DNA of 64,000 bases from CAYWNA01 sp964459305 (GCA_964459305.1 CAYWNA010000034.1:1-64000), one strand, 5' to 3'. Shown: positions 17,294 through 25,734, numbered from the stretch's first letter. Notes: a model not told the origin generated them from the sequence alone. Program-made: numbers and translations.

Positions 17294-18789
17294 CTCACCA
17301 AATGAATCGGACGCCCTTGCTCTTCCTTAACGTCTTCGTGGTGGCGACGTGTGGGCTCGTCTATGAACTGATCGCCGGGACTTTGGCCAGTTACGTGTTG
17401 GGCGATTCGGTCACGCAATTCTCGATCTGCATCGGCGTCTATCTGTGCGCGATGGGCGTGGGAGCCTGGCTGTCGGGTTTTGTCGAGAAATCACTCGCAC
17501 GGTGTTTTGTCGAGGTCGAACTGGGCGTTGCCTTGTTGGGAGGATTCTCTGCGCCGCTGTTGTTCCTGAGCTTTGCTCACCTTCGTTTTTTTCACGTTGT
17601 GCTTTATGCCATGGTATTCGTGATTGGCGTATTGGTCGGTCTCGAATTGCCGCTGCTAATGCGAATACTCAAGTCAAGCCTGGATTTTAAGAACCTCGTT
17701 GCCCGGGCTTTGACTTTTGACTACATCGGCGCCCTGGTGGGATCGCTGCTGTTTCCCATCTTCCTGATACCTACGCTCGGATTGGTGCGCACGTCCCTGG
17801 CATTTGGCATCTTGAACTGTCTCGTTGGGCTTTGGGGCACCTGGATTCTGAAGGAGTGGATCGGCGGCAATGTAACGTTTCTGCGTTGCCGGGCCGTGTT
17901 CGCCCTTTTGCTTTTGGCGTGTGGGATCGTCAAGGCCGATGTCTTCACCACCGCGTCGGAGGACAAGATCTACACTGATCCCGTCGTGTATTCCAAGACG
18001 TCTGCCTACCAGCGCATCATTGTTACGCAAGGAGGTGATGGTTTTCGGCTGTTTCTCGATGGAAAGCTGCAATTCAGTTCTTCCGATGAATACCGTTACC
18101 ACGAGGCTCTCGTGCATCCGGCAATGGTTTCGGCAGGCGAGGCTGAACGAGTTCTGGTGCTGGGCGGCGGCGACGGATTGGCCGTTCGCGAGGTTTTGAA
18201 ATACCCTTCGGTCAAGTCGGTGACGCTGGTGGACTTGGATCCGGCCATGACGAGCCTGGATCAAGAATTTCCGCCCCTGGCGAGGCTCAACGAGAACGCA
18301 TTGCGAGATCCACGTGTCACGATTGTCAATCAGGACGCGATGATTTGGCTGGAGGACGTCAAGCAACCGTTCGACGTGGCAATCCTCGACTTCCCCGACC
18401 CGAACGACTACTCGTTGGGCAAGCTCTATACGCGGCGATTCTACCGAATGCTGAAAGCTCATTTGGGTGACGACGGGGCGATTGGAATCCAAAGCACTTC
18501 ACCGTTATACACCCGAACTTCGTACTGGTGCATTGTGAACACGATGCGAGCCGCCGGTTTCGAAGTGCATCCGTATCACGTTGCCGTTCCCTCGTTCGGC
18601 ATCTGGGGATTCGCGTTGGCCAAGCACCGCGCCTTTGCCGCTCCGGAATCTTGCCGGGCTGCATGCCGGTTTCTCGATGACAGCGTCATGAACACGATGT
18701 TCATTGTGCCGAACGATCTCGGACCCGTCGAAACAGATATCAACCGCCTGGATAACCAAATCTTGGTCCATTACTACTATCGTGACTGA
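17290..18789 (+). CDS. Membrane-fused spermidine synthase-like aminopropyltransferase
   Basis: 499 residues from the GTG at 17290 (an ATG at 17302 is the alternative). The first ~215 residues form about seven membrane helices. The rest is a Rossmann aminopropyltransferase domain with GGGDG at 292-296, acidic VDLDP after it and the catalytic-type D367-x-x-D370-P (DFPDP). It should transfer an aminopropyl group from decarboxylated AdoMet to a polyamine acceptor at the membrane face. The donor would come from the AdoMet decarboxylase at 21936 in the same cluster. No ornithine or arginine decarboxylase is present here. Confidence 0.9.
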   Translation: MTHQMNRTPLLFLNVFVVATCGLVYELIAGTLASYVLGDSVTQFSICIGVYLCAMGVGAWLSGFVEKSLARCFVEVELGVALLGGFSAPLLFLSFAHLRFFHVVLYAMVFVIGVLVGLELPLLMRILKSSLDFKNLVARALTFDYIGALVGSLLFPIFLIPTLGLVRTSLAFGILNCLVGLWGTWILKEWIGGNVTFLRCRAVFALLLLACGIVKADVFTTASEDKIYTDPVVYSKTSAYQRIIVTQGGDGFRLFLDGKLQFSSSDEYRYHEALVHPAMVSAGEAERVLVLGGGDGLAVREVLKYPSVKSVTLVDLDPAMTSLDQEFPPLARLNENALRDPRVTIVNQDAMIWLEDVKQPFDVAILDFPDPNDYSLGKLYTRRFYRMLKAHLGDDGAIGIQSTSPLYTRTSYWCIVNTMRAAGFEVHPYHVAVPSFGIWGFALAKHRAFAAPESCRAACRFLDDSVMNTMFIVPNDLGPVETDINRLDNQILVHYYYRD

Positions 18790-18796
18790 CCGCCTG

Positions 18797-20446
18797 ATGT
18801 CCAATGTGACTCGTCGCGAACTACTGGCAGCTTTTCTGGGTGCGCCCGCTGCGTTTGCGCTCGGCGGGTGCACGCGGGCGACGGTGCCCGAATTGCCGCC
18901 GGGCGACCTCATTGGCGGCTCGGTCTCTGTGGGGCATCTGTTGATGGATGTCCCACACATCAGCGTTCCTCAAGATCGAACCGAGAAACATCAGGTTGTC
19001 ATCGTGGGGGGCGGAATCGCTGGATTGTGCGCCGCCCGGCGCTTATTGCGTTCCGGTGTGGATGACTTTGTCGTTATCGAGCTTGAACCCGAACCGGGCG
19101 GCACATCTCGGAGTGGCAGGTCTGATATTGTAGCGCATCCATGGGGGGCGCATTACGTGCCGGCGCCGTCGAAGGACAATCCGGCGCTGGTCGAATTGCT
19201 GGAAGAAATGGGAGTGTTCGAAGGACGCGACGACGCCGGCGATCCGATCGTGGCCGAACAGTTTCTCTGTCGATATCCGCAGGAGCGTGTCTTCCACAAA
19301 GGATATTGGCACGAAGGCCTCTATATGCATGCTGGGGCGACGCTGGATGACCATGCTCAGCTTGAGAAATTCAAGCGTGAAATCGACTTCTGGGTCAGCT
19401 GGCGCGACGGCCGTGGCCGTCGTGCTTTTGCGATCCCCATGGCCAACGGTTCGGACGATGCCGACGTGCGCGAGCTTGACAGAATATCGATGGCCGAATG
19501 GCTCGACGAACGCGGCCTCACGTCGCCGCGATTGCGTTGGTACGTTGATTACGCCTGCCGCGACGACTACGGTTCGCGCGCGGAGCATACCAGCGCGTGG
19601 GCCGGATTGTTCTATTTCGCCGCACGATTGCGGGAGCCCGGCGCGGAATCGAGGCCCTTCATCACGTGGCCCGAGGGCAACGGGCGACTGGTCGAACACC
19701 TTCATAACCCGTGTCGCCAGAAGACGCGTCTCGGCTTGGCGGTGGTCGATATCGTCCCCGGTGACGCAGAAGGGCGGCCGGAAGTGCTGGTGCATGCGAT
19801 CGCGCACGACGGCCGAACGGCGCACGCATTCCACGCCGAAAAGGTGATCTTCGCGGCGCCGTACTTTCTGGCACCCTACATCGTTCGCTTCGATAGCGAG
19901 AACTCACCGTCCCATGTTAGCGAGTTTGAGTACGGGGCTTGGGCCGTAGCCAATTTGACGCTGACAGAACGCCCACATTCCCGAGGCACCCCATTGGCTT
20001 GGGACAACGTTCTCTACGAGAGTCCTTCGCTGGGCTACGTGGCCACAACGTACCAACGTGGTTTTGACCATGGACCAGCTTTGCTCACGTATTACTATGC
20101 GCTTTGTGACGAGGATCCAAACCTCGCTCGCGACAGACTGCTCGAAACGGACCGGGACGGCTGGGCGGAGATTGCACTGAGCGATCTGGAACGGGCCCAC
20201 CCGGGGCTCCGCTCGCAGACTTCGCGCATCGACGTCATGCGTTGGGGGCATGCCATGATTCTTCCACGGCCACGTTTCATCTGGGGCGGCGAGAGAGAGG
20301 CTGCGGCGGAACCGTATCGCGGCATCCATTTTGCCCATTCAGACCTAAGCGGACTTCCATTGTTCGAGGAGGCGTTGTACCGAGGCACGCTCGCGGCCGA
20401 GCAAGTGCTAAAAGAAATTGGAAAAGATGTTCAATCTGTTCTCTGA
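18797..20446 (+). CDS. Tat-type lipoprotein, FAD-dependent amine oxidase-like
   Basis: 549 residues from the ATG at 18797, 8 bp after the synthase stop. The N-terminus has Arg6-Arg7 followed by a hydrophobic stretch ending at lipobox A-L-G-G-Cys25, so it looks like a folded, lipid-anchored export product. The dinucleotide fold is VVIVGGGIAGLCAARRLL with Glu in VIELEPEPGGTSRSG, typical of flavin-containing amine oxidases. Its place next to polyamine synthesis suggests oxidation of a polyamine outside the cytoplasmic membrane; that is inference. GTG at 18782 is a possible alternative start and would overlap the synthase stop. Confidence 0.82.
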   Translation: MSNVTRRELLAAFLGAPAAFALGGCTRATVPELPPGDLIGGSVSVGHLLMDVPHISVPQDRTEKHQVVIVGGGIAGLCAARRLLRSGVDDFVVIELEPEPGGTSRSGRSDIVAHPWGAHYVPAPSKDNPALVELLEEMGVFEGRDDAGDPIVAEQFLCRYPQERVFHKGYWHEGLYMHAGATLDDHAQLEKFKREIDFWVSWRDGRGRRAFAIPMANGSDDADVRELDRISMAEWLDERGLTSPRLRWYVDYACRDDYGSRAEHTSAWAGLFYFAARLREPGAESRPFITWPEGNGRLVEHLHNPCRQKTRLGLAVVDIVPGDAEGRPEVLVHAIAHDGRTAHAFHAEKVIFAAPYFLAPYIVRFDSENSPSHVSEFEYGAWAVANLTLTERPHSRGTPLAWDNVLYESPSLGYVATTYQRGFDHGPALLTYYYALCDEDPNLARDRLLETDRDGWAEIALSDLERAHPGLRSQTSRIDVMRWGHAMILPRPRFIWGGEREAAAEPYRGIHFAHSDLSGLPLFEEALYRGTLAAEQVLKEIGKDVQSVL

Positions 20447-20491
20447 TAGGTGTATGCTGTGAGTAAGTGAACGGCGCCGAAATGCGATCCT

Positions 20492-20568
20492 CGTTTAACC
20501 GCAAGCCGGAGGCGTGCGCGAGGGTGGGGCCGATGCGGCCGCGCACGCCTCCGGCTTGCGGTTAAACG
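20492..20568. repeat. Perfect palindrome with 29-bp arms
   Basis: Arms 20492-20520 and 20540-20568 are exact reverse complements (starting CGTTTAACCGCAAGCCGGAG) around a 19-nt loop. Related copies lie at 13323, 42274 and 49372, and a half copy at 3901. It sits in the 215-bp gap between the amine oxidase and channel genes and would form a very stable hairpin in their transcript. No T-run follows. Confidence 0.85.
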
Positions 20569-20661
20569 CGAATCGGTCGTGATCGCCAACGCACGTTCCA
20601 TTTCGGAGCCGTGGCCAAGTGAACGAATCGTGTGTGAAGACCGCGTGAAGGATCGTGAAAA

Positions 20662-21726
20662 ATGCACGTGATTGTCCTAGCCCGTTACTTTCGCCAGTTG
20701 CGCCAGCGTCGAACGGCCGGTTTTGGGTTGGTGTTGATGTTGCTGGCGATATGCATCTTGGGTAACGCCCTGTGCTTCTTCGTCTTTGACCGCCACGAGC
20801 ACGAAGATCTTCGTTTCAGCGATGCTATGTGGTACAGCGTCATTTCGATCACCACAATCGGATATGGTGATTATTCCGCGGTCAGCCCGGCGGCGCGGAT
20901 TGGTACGTTCGTCTTTGTGGTCGTGGGAGGACTGGGAGCCTTTAGCGTTCTTCTGGGCATGTCCATCGACTTGATCACTGATTTCTCCTCGCGGGAGCAA
21001 AGAGGCATGAGTAACATTCTGGCAAGAGACCACGTTCTGATTGTCAACTTCCCATCGGTCAGCCGCGTTGCACACCTAGTCCAGGAGTTGCAATCGGATC
21101 CGCAGTACGAAGGCCACGAGGTGGTCGTCGTCGCGGATAGCATTGACACGTTGCCGCCCGTCGGTGATGGTGTGCTTTTCGTCAACGGTCCGGTTCTCGA
21201 GCAAGACACTTATCGTCGTGCAAAGGTGGACGAGGCAAAATTGGCGGTCGTGCTCGCTACTTCGTATGCCGATTCCAATAGCGATGCGGTGGTTGCTTCG
21301 GCGGCGGCCGTGATCGACAGTCTGAAACCGGAGATCCATATTGTTGCCGAGTGTCTCAATCCCAAGCACCGCATGCTCTTCGATTCGGTTCATTGCGATG
21401 CCATCGTCTTCAGTTTGTCGATTTCGGGGAACTTGCTGGTTCAAGAGGTGCACGATCCAGGTGTCGCGCAGATGATGGACGTTATCACCAGCAACCTGGA
21501 GGGAACTACGCTTTTCTCCACAGAGGTGACGGAGCCGACGAAGGAAATGTCGTACAATGAACTTGCGATCAGATTACTGCACAAAGATATCAACTTGGTC
21601 TGCGTGAATCGTAAGGACGAGAGCCTGACCTCGTTCGTGTCGCTCTATCCTGACAGCGGCGATCGCGCGATCTACGCTGCTTCAGAGCGGCTCACTTGGG
21701 ACGATCTACTAAAGGCGGCTAATTGA
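20662..21726 (+). CDS. Two-helix potassium channel with RCK/TrkA-N domain
   Basis: 354 residues. Helix 1 (about 20-43), pore loop with selectivity filter T-I-G-Y-G-D at 65-70, helix 2 (about 80-105), then a cytoplasmic RCK-type Rossmann domain. The usual glycine motif for nucleotide binding is missing: HVLIVNFPSVSRVAHLV stands where GxGxxG is expected, so ligand binding may be altered. It should conduct K+ under control of its cytosolic domain. Bracketed by two hairpin repeats; the second begins exactly at its stop codon. Co-located with polyamine genes, and polyamines are known blockers of some K+ channels. Confidence 0.92.
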   Translation: MHVIVLARYFRQLRQRRTAGFGLVLMLLAICILGNALCFFVFDRHEHEDLRFSDAMWYSVISITTIGYGDYSAVSPAARIGTFVFVVVGGLGAFSVLLGMSIDLITDFSSREQRGMSNILARDHVLIVNFPSVSRVAHLVQELQSDPQYEGHEVVVVADSIDTLPPVGDGVLFVNGPVLEQDTYRRAKVDEAKLAVVLATSYADSNSDAVVASAAAVIDSLKPEIHIVAECLNPKHRMLFDSVHCDAIVFSLSISGNLLVQEVHDPGVAQMMDVITSNLEGTTLFSTEVTEPTKEMSYNELAIRLLHKDINLVCVNRKDESLTSFVSLYPDSGDRAIYAASERLTWDDLLKAAN

Positions 21727-21855
21727 GGGTATCCGGGAATTCGACATGCTGGAATCCATGCTTATCGGGAGGGCGAGGCTCCCGCCGGGCCGAGTGTTGG
21801 TGCCAGAAAGCAGGCTTAGCAGAAGCTTCGCCCTCCCAATTCCCGGAAACCCTCA
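21724..21855. repeat. Second nested inverted repeat of the GGGAGGGCGAGGCTCC family
   Basis: Outer arms TGAGGGTATCCGGGAATT and its complement ending at 21855; inner arms GGGAGGGCGAGGCTCC and GGAGGGCGAAGCTT on the opposite strand. The left arm begins with the TGA stop of the channel gene. It is homologous over its whole length to the element at 14380-14513. It lies between the channel and AdoMet decarboxylase genes. Confidence 0.75.
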
Positions 21856-21935
21856 GCTAATTCGTAGAAGCGAGGACAGGCAAGAGCCGATGGACCGAAC
21901 TGTGTACACCGCGAGCACCACGGCGGCAAATTGAC

Positions 21936-22340
21936 ATGGGCGACCAACATCCACTTACCGAATCTCGTGCCGTTGGGCAGCATTTGCTGGTCGACATGTA
22001 CGGCGTCAAGCCGGAATTGCTCACCGACGAACAATCGCTTGTCGAAGTGCTGTTGAGCGCTCTGCGAGATGCAGGATTCAACGTCGTGGACTACCTGAGC
22101 CATTCGTTTCCCGGCCACCAATCCGGCGTCACGGGAGTTGCGCTGCTCTCGGAATCGCATGCAACGTTTCATACGTATCCGGAATACGAGTACGTGGCGA
22201 TGGACATCTTCTCCTGCGGAAGCGCCGATCCCGAAGAGGTGCTGGCCAGCATCGCCAGAGTTCTTCAGCCGACCCGGATCGAGACACACACGCAAGCACG
22301 GGGCAGCAGTTGCCGCATCACCCAACTCGGTTCGCGCTAA
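21936..22340 (+). CDS. speD: S-adenosylmethionine decarboxylase, pyruvoyl proenzyme (SpeD/SpeH class)
   Basis: 134 residues, normal for the short bacterial class. The self-cleavage and catalytic block is S-E73-S74-H75-A-T-F-H79-T-Y-P-E, with Ser74 the predicted pyruvoyl precursor, and the conserved Cys occurs in MDIFSCG. It makes decarboxylated AdoMet, the aminopropyl donor for the synthase at 17290. No good ribosome site precedes the ATG. Its stop overlaps the stop of the converging glycosyltransferase gene by two bases, so the two operons meet tail to tail with no space for a terminator. Confidence 0.94.
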   Translation: MGDQHPLTESRAVGQHLLVDMYGVKPELLTDEQSLVEVLLSALRDAGFNVVDYLSHSFPGHQSGVTGVALLSESHATFHTYPEYEYVAMDIFSCGSADPEEVLASIARVLQPTRIETHTQARGSSCRITQLGSR

Positions 22341-23407
22341 CTCACTAGCGATTCAATCGTCTCGATTGCTTCATGGACTCCGTTCTGATAGCGAGGAGCG
22401 GGACAAGTGGAGCGGTTGGATTCCGATGCGATCGCGGCGGCAACGTGTTGCTGCACCTCTTCGAAGCTGGTGGCTCTTTCGCACGCCTTCAACCGCCGTT
22501 CTTGTCGGTCGTAAAGTCGCGGGCGCGACAAACCGATGAGTCGTGTTCCAGTGGCACGTGCCTCATGCACGGTGTTGTACCCACCGCCGCCAACAATGAC
22601 CGATACTCCGCGGATTGCCTGCAGAAACGGCCAAAGGCTTACAGGAATCAAGCCCAATGATGACCCGCAAGCGGAACGTGGGGCACCGTGTGTGCGTAGC
22701 GTGAGGAAGCGAACGGCCGCGTCGGATGTGAATTCGTCTGCGAGCTGAATCGCCAGGCAGCGCATTTGCTCGACTTCTGTGTCTCTTCCGCAGCCGATGA
22801 CTGCCACAATCGGAACCGTGTCTGTTTCGACTCCGAGCATTCGCCGCGCCTCGGTCGGGGGCAGCAACTCATGGTCATCGCGGATCAGCCATGGTGCCGT
22901 CCGCACCGCGTGAGGAAACGTCTCGAACGGGGCCGATTCGCCTGGCACCAACAGTCGATCAAAATGATTGGCAAAGCTCGACAGGCCGGCTTGGGTAATG
23001 TACCGCGGATTCAGATCGCGGTGGACCAGGACCTTATGGCATGTCAAATCGGGCAGAAGCCCGGTGAGTTCGCCGCCGAGACCTCGGGGGAATGTGTCGA
23101 CGACCAATACGTCGAACGGAGTCGTCTGCAAGAGATCGTTGACGCGAGCCGCCGTTTCATCGCGGCTAAGATTGGGGTCGATCGTCACGATCCGATGACG
23201 GGCTCCCAATTCGGCCGTCACGGGCAAGCCGTTTGCGAACGGGCTGTTTGTCACCAGACAGATTTGCGTGCGCGGATTTCGCTCGCCTTCCCTTCCCGGC
23301 CGCCGAACAGCAGCGCGGGCCAGCGCGACGGCGCGCGTCAGGTGGCCCATTCCTCCTCCGAGGGCGTACAACATCCAGCGCCGGCACTCACGATTCGCTG
23401 AGGGCAT
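22337..23407 (-). CDS. MurG-like (GT-B) glycosyltransferase
   Basis: 356 residues. N-terminal glycine loop LYALGGGMGHLTRAVALARA, a middle VLVVDTFPRGLGGELTGLLP segment, and the C-terminal donor-site SVIVGGGGYNTVHEARATGTRLIGL, the pattern of UDP-sugar transferases related to MurG. A lipid-linked or surface acceptor is likely but not shown. It is the last gene of a four-gene minus-strand operon: its ATG directly follows the stop of the Cys/Tyr-rich protein gene. That operon converges on the polyamine cluster. Confidence 0.85.
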   Translation of the reverse strand: MPSANRECRRWMLYALGGGMGHLTRAVALARAAVRRPGREGERNPRTQICLVTNSPFANGLPVTAELGARHRIVTIDPNLSRDETAARVNDLLQTTPFDVLVVDTFPRGLGGELTGLLPDLTCHKVLVHRDLNPRYITQAGLSSFANHFDRLLVPGESAPFETFPHAVRTAPWLIRDDHELLPPTEARRMLGVETDTVPIVAVIGCGRDTEVEQMRCLAIQLADEFTSDAAVRFLTLRTHGAPRSACGSSLGLIPVSLWPFLQAIRGVSVIVGGGGYNTVHEARATGTRLIGLSRPRLYDRQERRLKACERATSFEEVQQHVAAAIASESNRSTCPAPRYQNGVHEAIETIESLVS

Positions 23408-23815
23408 TCAGCTTTCGCTCATATCGCTTTCAAAGCCTTCGTCCATCTCACTCGACTCGCTCGACAGGCTCTCCGCGTCCGCTTCGGTGAAGTCATCCGG
23501 ATCACCAACACTCGATCCGTGATAGCTGTCGTAGTAACCGTACCCGTAGTAGTATCCACCATAGAAGTACGGATCGTGGTCATGGTAGTATCGCGAGCGG
23601 CCGTATGTTTGCCCCGATTCTTGGCGTGCACTGCGTCCCCTGTCTTTCTTCGCGCAGGCCGTGCACAGTACGGTTTCCTCAACTCCGTGAGAATGATCCT
23701 CGCAAACCGGCTTTTGGCACTTGTTGCAACTCCCTACCGGAGGACGGTAGCACTCGTGGCTGAATAGGAATCCCGATTTCTCGTTGCAGATCCCCATGTC
23801 CCAGTCTTTGGCCAT
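23408..23815 (-). CDS. Cys-rich protein with Tyr/Gly low-complexity tail (135 aa)
   Basis: The N-terminal half has cysteines at about 10, 22, 30, 33, 38, 51 and 54 plus several histidines (SCNKCQKPVCEDHSHG, LCTACAKK), a B-box-like or double zinc-binding pattern. Then follows a Tyr/Gly/His-rich stretch (YFYGGYYYGYGYYDSYHGSS) and a Ser/Glu/Asp acidic end. No signal peptide or membrane helix. Zero-base junction with the glycosyltransferase gene and 44 bp from the lipoprotein gene upstream. I do not know the family; protein binding through the sticky tail is a guess. Confidence 0.75.
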   Translation of the reverse strand: MAKDWDMGICNEKSGFLFSHECYRPPVGSCNKCQKPVCEDHSHGVEETVLCTACAKKDRGRSARQESGQTYGRSRYYHDHDPYFYGGYYYGYGYYDSYHGSSVGDPDDFTEADAESLSSESSEMDEGFESDMSES

Positions 23816-23859
23816 CGTTGATCGTCTCCTCCCGCAACTGAAATGACATGCCGGACGGC

Positions 23860-24612
23860 TTACCGACCGTCATCGAAAATCAGCATCGTCATCAGCGCGG
23901 TTCTAAGCGGCAGGCTGTCAATCTTCTCAAATCCAAGACAAGTGACCGCAATCGTCGGGACCTGGTCCTTGGTGGAATAGACCGTCTGTTCCGAGGCGTT
24001 ACGCAGTGATGTCTTACCTTCTTTCAGCTTCGCCTTGAACAAGCTGTTGTCGGTCGCGTCTTCGATCTCGAATCCGTACTCCCGTTTCTTGATCTTATAG
24101 ATCAATTGATCCTGTCCATCTTCGAGTTTCCAATCACCGTCTTCTTGTTGCTGGAGCTTCCACAATTCGACTTCTTGATTAGCATCTTCGATCTTGTATC
24201 TTCCGGCCGAAGCGATCACATAACCCAGAACCGTGTCATCGGGATCTTTGACCTTCAGTTTGGAGCCGCTGAGATTGAACCGGGCGAGTTCCTGTTCGTC
24301 GGCATCGACGAGTTTCGCGCCGTCGTCTTGCGGTTTGATCGAGAATGCCGTGTCCCCATTTTCCTTTTTGAATTTGATCTTGGCGCTCAGTCCGCCCTTT
24401 TCCGACGATTCGGGAGCAACCGTCTGGGGTGCCGGAGTGGGATAGTCTACCGGGATGTTCGTTTCGCCGCCGTCGTCCGATTCGCCACACCCGGCTAGTG
24501 ACAACAAGCAAGCAACGGTCGTCAGCAGACTCAGTTGCCGAACCGATATGTGCCACGGAAACCTAAATCCCGTGCTGATGCAGTTGTTCATGCGTGGACC
24601 TTCGCAAGTCAT
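23860..24612 (-). CDS. Lipoprotein with beta-rich LURP/scramblase-like repeats
   Basis: 250 residues from the ATG at 24612, which overlaps the previous stop as ATGA; ATG at 24591 is an alternative. A signal segment ends with lipobox LAGC. The mature part is a chain of strands of similar form: KIKFKKENGDTAFSI, ARFNLSGSKLKVKDPDDTVLGYV, YKIEDANQEVELWKL, LIYKIKKREYGFEIED and SLFKAKLKEGKTSLRNA, closed by a hydrophobic C-terminal helix. This resembles the LURP-one/tubby-like/scramblase fold, which binds membrane lipids; I hold that as a fold guess only. Second gene of the minus operon. Confidence 0.75.
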   Translation of the reverse strand: MTCEGPRMNNCISTGFRFPWHISVRQLSLLTTVACLLSLAGCGESDDGGETNIPVDYPTPAPQTVAPESSEKGGLSAKIKFKKENGDTAFSIKPQDDGAKLVDADEQELARFNLSGSKLKVKDPDDTVLGYVIASAGRYKIEDANQEVELWKLQQQEDGDWKLEDGQDQLIYKIKKREYGFEIEDATDNSLFKAKLKEGKTSLRNASEQTVYSTKDQVPTIAVTCLGFEKIDSLPLRTALMTMLIFDDGR

Positions 24613-25556
24613 TTCGAATCGTTCAATAGCCGGTACAAGCTCAGAAACATCATTGCCACCCAATTGACGCCGTCGCGAGTGGCTGGCTTTTCGCCTGGCC
24701 CGCGGGCGTCCCACTTCGTATTTGTCGTCGTTCGCAGCGTTAGGAGCTCGCCTTCTGTTCCGACCGACTTCAGTTGCACCCAGGGCGGCAGTTGCACGGT
24801 CTGGTTGACTTTTCTATCCAACTCTTGCGCCTGTGGATATCGTTTCTGCTTGATCTTCAAGCTGACCATCGCCTCGCTGCTATTCTTGGTCTTGTACTTG
24901 TGTTTGGTTTTACCACTGGCGCTTATCTTCGTGCGGTGCCGGTCCTGTTGCTTTTCGATCACGGTCACCGAGTATTTCGTTCCGTCGACAAACCGCCCAT
25001 GCATTTCGAGCCAGCGGTCCACGAAGAATTCAGCATCCCAGTACCCCACCCTCCCGCGCCGCAGCAACTTGGCGGCGTGGTTATGGGGCCGAAAGTCGAC
25101 AGCAACGGTGACCGGCGCATCGGCCGCCATGTCCTTGCTCAACAAACTCAAGAGCCCAGACACAATTTCGTAACGGCGATCATCGAGGTCCAATCGGCCG
25201 TGAATCGCTCTCAGTGAAAACCCAGCAATCGCTGCTACCAAACCGATCACGCCGACAGCGACAGCGGCGATTTCCCCCATGCCCCAGCGCCACGGGCGTC
25301 CGAACTCGAACACTTCAACATTCGGGATGATTAGCAGGGCCCCTCCACCAACGATGCCAAGAATACCAATCACTCCAACCCATGTCCCAAGGCGGGCCTT
25401 CTTTTCCTGTTCGTCGTCGAATTGCCGGAGGTAGGCCATGTCGGTCAGCACCGATTTGGCACAATCGCTGGCTTTGTAGCACAGTGACCGCTTGAACTTC
25501 GCTTCGTCAAACGTACTGGCGGATATCAGGGGAAGTTGCTCGGTGTTTGCATTCAT
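24609..25556 (-). CDS. Hypothetical membrane protein heading the minus-strand operon
   Basis: 315 residues. A helical N-terminus with FKRSLCYKASDCAKSVLTDMAYL is followed by a two-helix hairpin (about 58-80 and 93-118), then a cytosolic or periplasmic domain with VTVAVDFRPHNHAAKLLRRG, FVDGTKYSVTVIEKQQDRH and many Lys/Arg residues, ending VNWVAMMFLSLYRLL. No catalytic motif is evident. The stop overlaps the lipoprotein ATG (ATGA), which supports a joint role. I do not recognise the family. Confidence 0.75.
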   Translation of the reverse strand: MNANTEQLPLISASTFDEAKFKRSLCYKASDCAKSVLTDMAYLRQFDDEQEKKARLGTWVGVIGILGIVGGGALLIIPNVEVFEFGRPWRWGMGEIAAVAVGVIGLVAAIAGFSLRAIHGRLDLDDRRYEIVSGLLSLLSKDMAADAPVTVAVDFRPHNHAAKLLRRGRVGYWDAEFFVDRWLEMHGRFVDGTKYSVTVIEKQQDRHRTKISASGKTKHKYKTKNSSEAMVSLKIKQKRYPQAQELDRKVNQTVQLPPWVQLKSVGTEGELLTLRTTTNTKWDARGPGEKPATRDGVNWVAMMFLSLYRLLNDSK

Positions 25557-25734
25557 CTCAGGAGCCCTATCTCCAACGAAAGGGATGCCGCAACATCTCA
25601 GGCTCTGTCTGACAACGCAACTCAGGTGGCTTCCATGGAAGCTCCCTGCTTGACAGGCGGTTCACGGACGAAGCCAAAGTGTGACGAGCCGACACTAATT
25701 GCTGATCGGATCACGATTATCCGAACAGAGTATT

